From assembly GCA_023415205.1 (NCBI GenBank), contig JAEZLR010000034.1, positions 1-64,000 on the forward strand: a DNA stretch of 64,000 bases. Direction: 5' to 3'. This document shows positions 27,948 to 36,706 of this stretch, one piece after another. The position numbers were made by a program, and so were the translations under genes. Positions within the stretch are counted from its first letter, which is position 1, and the number at the start of each line of letters is the position of its first letter. The notes beneath the pieces are model-generated. The model was not told the DNA's origin and did not search any database. It was given only the letters and a program-made list of their open reading frames with translations. The stretch comes from Bacillota bacterium. GTDB lineage: Bacteria > Bacillota > Clostridia > DSM-8532.

Positions 27948-28743
27948 AGCAGTCAGCTTTGGTTATGAAGGCAAACAGACCATTAAGGATGTGTCCTTTC
28001 AGATTAATAAGGGCGATTTTGCTGCTATCATTGGAGCAAACGGCGCGGGGAAGACCACCCTGTCCAAGCTTTCTAATGGCATACTTAAGCCTACCTCGGG
28101 GCGAGTTCTCGTCAAGGATAAGAATACCAAGACCACGAGAACCAGTGAAATGGCCAGGACCATTGGCTTCCTTTTTCAAAACCCCGATCGTCAGATCTGC
28201 CAGAACACCATCGCCGGTGAAATCCTTTTCGGTCTCAAATGCGTCCTTCAGGATGAGAGGGAGATTGAAAGTCGGCTGAATAAGACACTGGAGACCTTTG
28301 GGTTTGATGGTTCCTCCGACCCTTTTAGCATGAGCCGAGGAGAGAGACAGCGTATTGCTCTAGCCTCTGTTTTAGCCATACAGCCCGAAATTCTAGTTCT
28401 GGATGAGCCTACCACCGGCTTGGACTATCGTGAATGCATGCATATCATGGAACTGATACAAGGCCTTAACAGCAGGGGGACGACGGTAATGATGGTGACT
28501 CATGATATGGAGATCGTCAATGATTTTGCTTCCCGCGTTCTGGTTGTGGGCGGAGGAAAGCTGCTGGCGGATGGAGATAAATCCTCGGTCTTTAAGAATA
28601 CTGAGGTAATGAGAGCCGCGTCGTTGATGCCACCGCAGATTTCAGCTCTGGCTCATCGGTTGGGCGGGAATTTTGAGGGCATTCATCATGTTTCGGAAAT
28701 GGCGGACAGGATTCAAAATCTGAAAGGGGGCGGGTGTGCATGA
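27934..28743 (+). CDS. ECF transporter ATPase, second subunit
   Basis: A 269-residue partner ABC ATPase. Walker A GANGAGKTTL (about 34-43), Q-loop LFQNPDRQ, Walker B ILVLDEPTTGLD and the H-loop VTHDME are all intact. The signature is MSRGERQR rather than LSGGQ, with Arg at the third position. The H-loop His is present here while the first ATPase has Gln, so the two sites of the heterodimer are probably unequal. The gene overlaps the first ATPase and ends in an ATGA overlap with ecfT. Confidence 0.93.
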   Translation: MVRFEAVSFGYEGKQTIKDVSFQINKGDFAAIIGANGAGKTTLSKLSNGILKPTSGRVLVKDKNTKTTRTSEMARTIGFLFQNPDRQICQNTIAGEILFGLKCVLQDEREIESRLNKTLETFGFDGSSDPFSMSRGERQRIALASVLAIQPEILVLDEPTTGLDYRECMHIMELIQGLNSRGTTVMMVTHDMEIVNDFASRVLVVGGGKLLADGDKSSVFKNTEVMRAASLMPPQISALAHRLGGNFEGIHHVSEMADRIQNLKGGGCA

Positions 28744-29501
28744 AGGGCTTATTGAACTATTCTGAAGGAAATACAGTACTCCACCGCATGAATCCCATAA
28801 GCAAGTTGCTCATTGCCCTTCTTATCAGTATTTCGTGCTTTTTGTGCAGTGGTCATCTTTTTCTTCTGGGCATCCTACTGATTAATCTAGCCCTCGCGGC
28901 TGTTGGTGGAATACTTGACCGGGGACTTGGTATGCTGAAAGCCCTTTTAAAGCTTTCCATCATACTTTTTCTGCTTCAGGTCTTTTTTATCCGGGATGGA
29001 AATATCCTTATAAATCTTCCGTTGAATATTTATATTACCGACAAGGGGCTATCCTTTTCTCTGCTGATTATACTCAGGCTCATCGGAGCGACCATGCCCT
29101 TAACCCTGATGCTCTCCCTTACCCCAATGAATGATCTGTCCAATGTCCTGGTGGAAAAGCTGGGTATCCCTTATAAATACGCTTTTTCCCTCATAACAGC
29201 CATCCGTTTCATTCCGGTTTTCATGAATGACATGCAGGCTATTATGGAGGCTCAGACGGCACGGGGTGTAGAATTTGACACCAAAAACCTGTTAAAGAAA
29301 ATCGGCCTTCTGCTGCCTCTTTGCGTTCCTCTGCTGATTTCATCAGTAAAGCGTATTGAATACGGCGCACTTTCGGCAGAGCTGAGAGGCTTTCACAACC
29401 GAAAAAAGAACAGTGGATATAAACAATACGGCTTTAAGGCTCACGATGCGGGGGGGCTGGCTTTCTTCACCTTGCTCTTAGTGGCTTCGATATTATTGTA
29501 A
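28740..29501 (+). CDS. ECF transporter transmembrane component EcfT
   Basis: A 253-residue membrane scaffold linking the ATPases to the S component. About five hydrophobic helices flank a cytoplasmic region with the two short Arg-containing coupling motifs of the family, QTARGVEF (A-R-G) and ELRGFH (L-R-G). The ATG at 28740 forms an ATGA overlap with the preceding stop; a GTG two codons earlier is in frame. It ends the S-A-A-T operon, and converges on the activase gene with only 28 bp between stops. Confidence 0.92.
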   Translation: MKGLLNYSEGNTVLHRMNPISKLLIALLISISCFLCSGHLFLLGILLINLALAAVGGILDRGLGMLKALLKLSIILFLLQVFFIRDGNILINLPLNIYITDKGLSFSLLIILRLIGATMPLTLMLSLTPMNDLSNVLVEKLGIPYKYAFSLITAIRFIPVFMNDMQAIMEAQTARGVEFDTKNLLKKIGLLLPLCVPLLISSVKRIEYGALSAELRGFHNRKKNSGYKQYGFKAHDAGGLAFFTLLLVASILL

Positions 29502-29529
29502 TGCGGATATGAGTTTGACTGGGAAGGGT

Positions 29530-32500
29530 TCAGGAGTGGATTCCCTCATAGTCCTTTGCCCTTTCCAGCATTAAGCGGATGCGGTTAGTTTGATTCACTT
29601 CACTGGCACCGGGATCATAGTCTACGGCGACAATATTGGCCTGGGGATACTTATCCTTTATGGCCTTGATCATCCCTTTTCCTGTGATATGGTTGGGGAG
29701 GCAGGCAAAGGGCTGCATACAGACGATATGATGGGCGCCCTCCTCAATGAGCTCGACCATCTCAGCAGTCAAAAGCCAGCCCTCTCCGGTATGGTTGCCC
29801 AGAGAAAGAAGGCCATTAACAAGCTGAGCCATTTCGTAAATATGAGCTGGGGGTGCATATCTCCGGCTCTCACTCAGAGCCACACGCACATCATTTCTAT
29901 AATCCTCCGCAAGCTTGATAAAAAAATTACCCAATAGCCGGGGAGTGTTTTTCCCCGACAGGGCATGGTAATCATAATCCCTTCCAAAGGCGCAGTAGAG
30001 AAAAAAGTCCATCAGCCCGGGAACCACCAGCTCTGCACCCGATTCCTCAATAAATTCAGCCATGTGATTGTTGGCGGTGGGATGATATTTGACCAGTATT
30101 TCACCCACCAGCCCCACCCGAGGCTTTTTAACACCCGAAACCTCAATGGCTTCAAAATCCTTGACTATGCCCCGGAGGTTTTCACGGAAGCCTTTTCTGT
30201 CGCCCGTCCTAAGACTTTCCTTACATTGGTTCATCCAATGTTGATAAACCTGCTGGGCCCGTCCTTTTACCCTCTCATAGGGTTGGGTCTGGAACAATAC
30301 CTTCATGATAAGATCCCCGTAAATTACCCCCATAATGGCCTTCTTAATCAGCGTTGGCGTCAGTCTAAACCCAGGATTCTTTTCAAAGCCCATAACATTC
30401 AGGGAGATGACGGGGATACTGTGAAACCCTGTGGCCATAAGGGCTTTTTTCAAGAGAGGAAGGTAGTTGCTGGCCCTGCAGGGCCCTCCGGTCTGACTCA
30501 TAATAATGGCGGTATGCTCAAGGTCATATTTCCCGGACTTAAGGGCCCGGAGTATTTGTCCAATGATAATGATGGAGGGATAGCAGGAATCATTGTTCAC
30601 ATATTTAAGACCAAGCTCAATGTCCTCCTTGGTAGCCTCACGGAGGATTTCAAAATGGTAGCCTTCTGAGCGTGCCGCAGCCTCCACCAGTTCAAAATGG
30701 ATGGGGGACATCTGGGGAGCCAAAATGGTATGGGGCCCATTGCGCATGGCCTTGGTAAAAACCGGACGTAAAGGGGTAGTCCCTCTTTTAGACTGAGCCG
30801 TGTCCTGGGAGGAAGGAGGAAGCCTTGTTTTCAATGCCGCATTTAACGATCTCAAACGAATTCGGATGGCCCCTAGGTTGCTGACCTCGTCAATTTTGAT
30901 CAGGGTATAGGTCTTTCCCTTGGAGGAGAGTATCTCCTGGGCCTGCTCGGCGGCGATGGAATCAGGGCCGCAACCGAAGGAGTTCAATTGTACCAATTCA
31001 AGATACGGCGTCCGTGAAACAAAGTCAGCCGCCTCATAAAGCCTGGAATGGTACATCCATTGATCCAAGACTCTCAACGGCCTTTGTACATGGCCCAGAT
31101 GGGCCACCGAATCTTCTGTAAGCACAGCCAGACCCATGGAGGAGAGTAGGTCGGGAATGCCATGATGCACCTCGGGATCCAAATGGTAGGGTCTGCCTGA
31201 AAGCACTATCCCACGGCTTTTCGTGGATTCAAGCCAGGTAAGCACCTCCTCGCCCTTTCTTCGGATATCCTGTTTACATTTTTCATCTTCCTCCCAAGCC
31301 TTTTGAACGGCTTGTTCAATTTCTTTGAAGGAGATACCAAACTCAAGTAATTCCTCGGAAAGCCTCTGAATCAACCTCTTCTTGTCGTTATATGGGAGGA
31401 AGGGGTTGAGAAACCGGATATTATTTTCCCGGAGCACATCCATATTGGCGCGTATGACCTCGGCATAACCCACCACCATGGGACAATTATAGTGGTTGTC
31501 CGCCTTTTTGAATTCCTGATGTTCCAAGGGCAGGCAGGGATAGAAAATGGTTTTCACACCCTCTTCAATCAAGGAGACAATATGCCCGTGGACGAGCTTT
31601 GCAGGATAGCAGGCCGTGTCCGAAGAAATGGTATCCATGCCCAGCTCATATACCTTACGGCTGGAAACGGAAGAGAGAATCACCCTGAAGCCCAACACTG
31701 TAAAAAAGATGAACCAGAAGGGGTAGTTTTCATACATATTCAGTACGCGTGGAATACCAATGACTCCTCTGAGGGCAAATTCTTTATCCAAAGGACGGTA
31801 ATCAAATAAGCGCCTGAGCTTATAATCAAACAGATTGGGAATCTCTTTTTGCTTTTCCAGCCCAGATCCTCTTTCGCAGCGGTTGCCTGAAATGTGCCTT
31901 TGTCCATCATTGAAGCTGTTAATGGTTAAGAGACAGTTATTGGTGCATCCCTGGCAACGGGAGAGGGTGGTGTTGAAGGAAAAGGCTTTGAGCTTTTCGG
32001 CGGAGATCAATGTGCTTACGTGATCCTCGGGACTATGCCTTCTAGCCAGGAGAGCGGCACCGTAAGCCCCCATAAGTCCCGCAATATCAGGTCGAACCAC
32101 ATTTTTTTCTGTCATGAGTTCAAGGCTTCTAACAATGGCATTATTCAAGAAGGTGCCTCCCTGAACGATAATCTTTTCTCCCAACTCAGACGGATCTTTT
32201 ATCTTGATCACCTTATGAAGGGCATTTTTTATGACAGAGTAGCACAGGCCTGCAGAGATGTCTCCTACCGACACCCCTTCCTTTTGTACCTGCTTGACTT
32301 TAGAGTTCATGAATACTGTGCAGCGAGAGCCCAGATCGGCAGGTGCCCTGGAGGCAAGTCCCTCACGGACAAAGGCTTCAATGGATAATCCCAGAGATCC
32401 CGCAAAGGTCTCGATAAACGATCCGCAGCCCGATGAACAGGACTCGTTGAGGACAACACTCTCAATGAGGCCATCACGCACCTTTATACATTTCATATCC

Positions 32501-33795
32501 TGTCCGCCGATGTCCAGGATGAAATCCACACCGGGCAAAAAGTGCTGGGCGGCAGTATAATGCGCTACGGTCTCCACCTCGCCCATATCACAATGAAGGG
32601 CGGATTTGACAAGCTGCTCCCCGTAGCCTGTCACCACGCAATAGGCGATATATGCATCCTCTGGGAGATCAGCATATATCTTATCAAGCATTTTGATGGC
32701 TGAGCTTAAGGGGCTTCCCTCGTTACGGCCATACTGTGAAAAGAGTAAATTACTCTCATTATCAATCAAGGCGGCCTTGCTGGTGGTGGAGCCTATATCC
32801 AGACCAAGAAAACATTTGCCCCGATGGTCCTTCAATTCCTTTCTCCGCACCCTGTTTTTTTGATGTCTCTTGGTAAATAGGTCATATTCCTGCTCACTCT
32901 TGAAAAGCGGCTCAAGATTCCCGGTTTCATACTTAAAAAGACCTTTGTCTGCCTTGAGCCTGTTATGAAGCTCCTTGAGGGTGAGGGAATCCTCCCCGTT
33001 TTTAGAGGCCAAGGCTGCGCCCATGGCCATATAGACCTGGGCCTTTTCAGGGACGACCATCTCTTCATCAGCAAGCCCCAGGGTTTCCTGAAAGCGCTTC
33101 CTAAGCTGGGGCAGAAAATGTAGGGGCCCCCCAAGAAAGCCGACTCTTCCGCGAATTTTCCGGCCACAGGATAACCCCCCCACGGTTTGGTTGACCACCG
33201 CCTGAAAGATGGAAGCGGCAATATCCTCTTTTCTTGCCCCCTCATTGAGGAGGGGCTGGATGTCGGTTTTGGCAAAAACGCCGCACCGGGCAGCGATGGG
33301 GTAAATGATCCGGTGATCCTGCGCTAGAATGTCCAATCCCTGGGCATCGGTATTTAATAGCGCTGCCATCTGGTCAATAAAGGCACCTGTTCCTCCTGCA
33401 CAGATGCCATTCATACGGTGATCAACACCTTTCTCAAAAAAGGTCATTTTTGCGTCTTCTCCCCCCAGCTCAATCATCACATTGATGCCGGGATTATAGT
33501 GCTCAATGGCTTTACAGCCAGCAATGACCTCCTGTACAAAGGGGACCCGAAGAACCTGGGAGAGGGCGAGCCCTCCCGATCCGGTAAGGGTAACGGTGAT
33601 CTTCCGATTACCAAAGGATTCATAGAGATCATCCCACAGGTACTCCAGTGTTTTCCAGAGCTCGGAGTGATGTCTTTGATATCTATCGTAAATCAATTGG
33701 TTTAGTTCATCTAAAACAGCAATTTTAATGGTGGTGGAACCCACGTCTATACCCAGATGCAAGAGCTTATCCCCAGCGCCGACCCTGCAATTCAT
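29530..33795 (-). CDS. Giant 2-hydroxyacyl-CoA dehydratase activase (BadF/BcrA/HgdC type)
   Basis: About 1421 residues from the ATG at 33795. Two ASKHA-type activase ATPase domains come first: GIDVGSTTIKIAVLDE with CAGGTGAFIDQM, then LGLDIGSTTSKAALID with NESCSSGCGSFIE and GGQDMKC. They are followed by a DUF2229-like region (IGIPRVLNMYENYPFW) and an HgdB-like C-terminal part with MSQTGGPCRASNYLPLL and FACLPNHITGKGM, whose cysteines may bind Fe-S clusters. The known activases use ATP to push an electron into 2-hydroxyacyl-CoA dehydratases; the substrate of this large fused form is not established. The frame runs back to 33954, but those first residues look unlike the family. AAAGGA stands about 14 nt before the chosen ATG, so the start is uncertain. 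Confidence 0.9.
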   Translation of the reverse strand: MNCRVGAGDKLLHLGIDVGSTTIKIAVLDELNQLIYDRYQRHHSELWKTLEYLWDDLYESFGNRKITVTLTGSGGLALSQVLRVPFVQEVIAGCKAIEHYNPGINVMIELGGEDAKMTFFEKGVDHRMNGICAGGTGAFIDQMAALLNTDAQGLDILAQDHRIIYPIAARCGVFAKTDIQPLLNEGARKEDIAASIFQAVVNQTVGGLSCGRKIRGRVGFLGGPLHFLPQLRKRFQETLGLADEEMVVPEKAQVYMAMGAALASKNGEDSLTLKELHNRLKADKGLFKYETGNLEPLFKSEQEYDLFTKRHQKNRVRRKELKDHRGKCFLGLDIGSTTSKAALIDNESNLLFSQYGRNEGSPLSSAIKMLDKIYADLPEDAYIAYCVVTGYGEQLVKSALHCDMGEVETVAHYTAAQHFLPGVDFILDIGGQDMKCIKVRDGLIESVVLNESCSSGCGSFIETFAGSLGLSIEAFVREGLASRAPADLGSRCTVFMNSKVKQVQKEGVSVGDISAGLCYSVIKNALHKVIKIKDPSELGEKIIVQGGTFLNNAIVRSLELMTEKNVVRPDIAGLMGAYGAALLARRHSPEDHVSTLISAEKLKAFSFNTTLSRCQGCTNNCLLTINSFNDGQRHISGNRCERGSGLEKQKEIPNLFDYKLRRLFDYRPLDKEFALRGVIGIPRVLNMYENYPFWFIFFTVLGFRVILSSVSSRKVYELGMDTISSDTACYPAKLVHGHIVSLIEEGVKTIFYPCLPLEHQEFKKADNHYNCPMVVGYAEVIRANMDVLRENNIRFLNPFLPYNDKKRLIQRLSEELLEFGISFKEIEQAVQKAWEEDEKCKQDIRRKGEEVLTWLESTKSRGIVLSGRPYHLDPEVHHGIPDLLSSMGLAVLTEDSVAHLGHVQRPLRVLDQWMYHSRLYEAADFVSRTPYLELVQLNSFGCGPDSIAAEQAQEILSSKGKTYTLIKIDEVSNLGAIRIRLRSLNAALKTRLPPSSQDTAQSKRGTTPLRPVFTKAMRNGPHTILAPQMSPIHFELVEAAARSEGYHFEILREATKEDIELGLKYVNNDSCYPSIIIIGQILRALKSGKYDLEHTAIIMSQTGGPCRASNYLPLLKKALMATGFHSIPVISLNVMGFEKNPGFRLTPTLIKKAIMGVIYGDLIMKVLFQTQPYERVKGRAQQVYQHWMNQCKESLRTGDRKGFRENLRGIVKDFEAIEVSGVKKPRVGLVGEILVKYHPTANNHMAEFIEESGAELVVPGLMDFFLYCAFGRDYDYHALSGKNTPRLLGNFFIKLAEDYRNDVRVALSESRRYAPPAHIYEMAQLVNGLLSLGNHTGEGWLLTAEMVELIEEGAHHIVCMQPFACLPNHITGKGMIKAIKDKYPQANIVAVDYDPGASEVNQTNRIRLMLERAKDYEGIHS

Positions 33796-34043
33796 GAGAT
33801 GCTTTCTTTCCTTTCTTCCGGTCATCATTGTTTTAACCGCTAAGTTGGTTTCAAGCAGTAGTATGACCAGAATGACGGAAGAGAAAACAGGAGCTGGATC
33901 AAAAAAGATAGAAAGGCCCTGATGTTCCTCACTCCAACTGCATTCTCGCATCACAACTTAATCTGCTCATGCGGGGGCAATTCAAATTAAAACATCAGGG
34001 CATTTTATTGCTCGGAGCCACTTCCGAGAAGAGTTTCGTCCTA

Positions 34044-35132
34044 TTAACAGGAGGTTTCTTTGTTTTTTATCAACCAGTGTAGAACCTGATAGCCTCTTTC
34101 AGAGCAGCCTACACGGCCGCCGCCGGCGCAGGCGCAGGCACAGGCACAACTGCGGCCACCGCCGCCACTGCTGCGACCACTGCTGCGACCGCTGCTTCCA
34201 CCACTGCTGCGACCGCCACCAAAGCCGCCACCGCCGAAGCCACGGGGTGGCCTACCGCCAAAGCCACCAGGAGGAGGTGGAGGAGGGCCCCAGAAAGAGC
34301 GATGGCGGGGTGGAGGGGGGCCCCAATAGCCGCCACCATATCGCCCTGCCCTATAGCGGTTTCTTCTACCCCCTAAGAGCGAAGCGATAAATATTAGCAC
34401 GAAAATGAAAAGAATTATTCGTCCGAAACTAAATGATGAGCTTGTGCGAGGGTTATCGTTATAGTTGGGGGCATAGTCCTCGTTATAGTTGTTGGGCTGA
34501 TCTTGGTAGGCGTTATCCTCTGAAAAGCCGGAAGAACGACTGTTCAAAACAGATATTTTCTCAGCTTTTTCATTGGCCTCAAGGTTTTTTGTTATCCAAA
34601 TGGCCTTGGAATCCGACCATTTGTCGGGAGTGGGCATCACCACCACATTATTGAGGCCATCGGTTTCAACAATGACTTGGAGCTCCTTGATAATGGCGAA
34701 ATCAAACCAACCGGGAACGAATTGGAAGGAGACATCGTTCTGTCCGGACTTATTGTACATGGAGCCCTGCTTGACGGTGAATTCCAGGGTAAAGCGATCC
34801 CCTGCTTTGGGAAGCTTTTTAAAGTCTAAATGGACAAATGCACCGTTCTGCGTTGTCCCATAGGCATCCTCAATCAAGGTGTCAGGGGAATAATCCAATA
34901 GGGTAAAGTCGGTGTTGGCCACTCCCACCTCAAGGTATTGGATGTCTTCAGGAAAGTCGGTGGCAGCTTCATAATCCAAGGAGTAGTGTATATTGAGATA
35001 GCCGTCATCCTGGGGAGTGATGGTGACGACCATTTCATGGATGATGTCGGGAGGCACTCCAAAAGCCAGGTATCCGCTGGAACAGAGCAAGCAGATCATC
35101 AGGATCAGGACAAGCATTCTTTTCATTTTCAT
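34044..35132 (-). CDS. Membrane protein with Gly/Pro-rich cytoplasmic tail ending in a Cys-Ala repeat
   Basis: A 362-residue protein not recognised by name. Residues 1-25 are a signal peptide; 26-195 a beta-rich domain expected outside the cell; 200-235 an Asn/Asp/Tyr linker; 238-254 a membrane helix; then an RRNRYR stop-transfer patch. The tail (255-362) is therefore predicted to be cytoplasmic. It holds WGPPPP repeats, Gly-rich and SSGR repeats, and then four alternating Cys-Ala pairs (C329, C331, C333, C335), GGGR, C343 and a final C362. AAAGGAGGT 9 nt before the ATG is embedded in the last codons of the radical SAM/SPASM gene, and the ATG lies 2 nt after its stop, so the two are translationally coupled. 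The tail is a likely substrate for that enzyme (inference). Confidence 0.88.
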   Translation of the reverse strand: MKMKRMLVLILMICLLCSSGYLAFGVPPDIIHEMVVTITPQDDGYLNIHYSLDYEAATDFPEDIQYLEVGVANTDFTLLDYSPDTLIEDAYGTTQNGAFVHLDFKKLPKAGDRFTLEFTVKQGSMYNKSGQNDVSFQFVPGWFDFAIIKELQVIVETDGLNNVVVMPTPDKWSDSKAIWITKNLEANEKAEKISVLNSRSSGFSEDNAYQDQPNNYNEDYAPNYNDNPRTSSSFSFGRIILFIFVLIFIASLLGGRRNRYRAGRYGGGYWGPPPPRHRSFWGPPPPPPGGFGGRPPRGFGGGGFGGGRSSGGSSGRSSGRSSGGGGRSCACACACAGGGRVGCSERGYQVLHWLIKNKETSC

Positions 35133-35134
35133 GA

Positions 35135-36517
35135 TCAATGGACCTCCTTTAAAGCACATTGGGGTTTACCTGCCGATTGGTTGCGAATTGTGACACAGTC
35201 ATTGCTATTCCAGATGTCCTTCCAGGGAGTCGTTCTCATATCTCCTAAGGTCAGGCCATTCAACCAGCTTTGGCAGGGTACAACCTGCCCGTTGGGGGCA
35301 ATAGCCATGTTGGACAGACACGCTCCGCATTCAGGAGCACTGGGAAGGCCCATTTGGAGGATTTCTTGGGAATCCATCCAACCCGGCGAGGTAAAGGAAA
35401 TTTCCATGGATAGTTCCTTGCATAGGCTCACGGCTTCTTTGAGAATGTTTTTTAAAGCTTCCGGGGTCAATGCCTTTCCTGTTGCAATCTGTTCCTGGGC
35501 TCCACCCGTTGGAATAAGGCTTGAGCAGCCTACGCAATGGATGCCCAAGGAATGGGCAAAACGCAGGGTGGAGGCATAATCACTATTTCTCTCTACCAGG
35601 GGGGTGTTAATGCTGACGCTAAGGCCAGCCTGCAAGGCGTTTTTAATACCGGTCACCGTTTTTTCCCAAGCCCCGGGTCTTCCCACAAGGTCATCATGGA
35701 TGGCTGGATCACTGGAATAGAGAGTGATTTGAATTCCATCAAGACTGGCATTATGTAAGGCCGCTGCCATCTCCGGAGTCAGAAGGAAAGCGTTGGTATT
35801 CAGTCTTGTTACAAACCAGGAGGCATATTGGACAAGCTCAACAATATCGGGTCTAGTCAGGGGTTCTCCCCCTGTAAAGGTAAGCATTGGAATTCTTTCC
35901 TCCCGACAACGATCAATGATCTTTTTCCAATCCTCGGTGGGTAACGGGTGATCTATATCCATCAATTCATGATCGTCAGCATAGCAGCATGAGCATTCCA
36001 AAGGGCAGATTCTCTTATTATTGACTGACATAGGAGCGACAATCAGATCCATGCGGTGAGGAGCTGTCATGAGCTTACGATACTTTTCAATACTGACACC
36101 CTTCATGGTATCCTCGGGAATTTCCTTTCCCGTCGCAATATTTACCGCCAGGGTGATGATCTCATCTAAATCCTCAAGAATTAACGCGGCTTTTGCCGAA
36201 GGATAGAAATAATGGACCTTTTTTGCCACAGCAGCCTCTACCTGTTCAATCTCTTCAGGGCTTATTTCGTGCTTGTCCTTGCAACACTGCTGCAGGCTTT
36301 CAAAGAACTCTCTCAGGATGGTTGCCCATGAAGGGCCTACAGGCAGAAAATACGTTCCGTTGATGACAAGAAGGCTGGGGGGATCATTAAAAAGAGAAGG
36401 TTTTGGAGGAATCAAGTGTAATCTGGCAACACCGGGCCCATTAGGGTCAAGGGTAACGTGAGAAACACCCTCCCGCCAAGCTTTCTTTTTTCTTTCCAGG
36501 CTTTTAAATAAAATCAT
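35135..36517 (-). CDS. Radical SAM/SPASM protein, likely peptide-modifying
   Basis: A 460-residue enzyme. The radical SAM cluster motif is CPLECSCCYA (C171, C175, C178; an extra Cys at 177), followed by FTGGEPLTRPD, the SAM-contact GGE. The C-terminal SPASM-type region has CGACLSNMAIAPNGQVVPC with later cysteines, for one or two auxiliary clusters. About 150 residues come before the radical SAM domain; the INGTYFLPVGPSWATILREFF part may be a small winged-helix recognition domain, though this is only an impression. GGAGGGG lies 10 nt before the ATG. SPASM enzymes typically form thioether or carbon-carbon links on ribosomal peptides. The next gene, 2 nt away, encodes a protein with a Cys-Ala repeat tail. 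Confidence 0.93.
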   Translation of the reverse strand: MILFKSLERKKKAWREGVSHVTLDPNGPGVARLHLIPPKPSLFNDPPSLLVINGTYFLPVGPSWATILREFFESLQQCCKDKHEISPEEIEQVEAAVAKKVHYFYPSAKAALILEDLDEIITLAVNIATGKEIPEDTMKGVSIEKYRKLMTAPHRMDLIVAPMSVNNKRICPLECSCCYADDHELMDIDHPLPTEDWKKIIDRCREERIPMLTFTGGEPLTRPDIVELVQYASWFVTRLNTNAFLLTPEMAAALHNASLDGIQITLYSSDPAIHDDLVGRPGAWEKTVTGIKNALQAGLSVSINTPLVERNSDYASTLRFAHSLGIHCVGCSSLIPTGGAQEQIATGKALTPEALKNILKEAVSLCKELSMEISFTSPGWMDSQEILQMGLPSAPECGACLSNMAIAPNGQVVPCQSWLNGLTLGDMRTTPWKDIWNSNDCVTIRNQSAGKPQCALKEVH

Positions 36518-36645
36518 CGTTTATTTCCCCTCCTCAAATATTTAGTTCTATTATACTGGAAGAATTCAAAAGTCTCAAATTTAATTACCCCAATATTCCA
36601 AAATTAGAAAAAACAATGAGATAATAGGCAACTCAAAACAAGGTG

Positions 36646-36674
36646 TTGTAACCATTTGGTATTTTGTGTAGAAT
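36646..36674 (+). promoter_or_regulatory. Sigma-A-type promoter of the TIR gene
   Basis: TTGTAA at 36646-36651 and TAGAAT at 36669-36674 are separated by exactly 17 bp, 32 bp before the GTG start. Confidence 0.7.
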
Positions 36675-36706
36675 AAAGAGGCTATTTTATTCTGGAGGAA
36701 TGAATT

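Noticed and set aside
34109..34339. 76-codon Ala/Val-rich frame on the minus strand within the tail-protein gene
   Set aside because: Shifted-frame shadow of the Gly-rich, GC-rich tail region.
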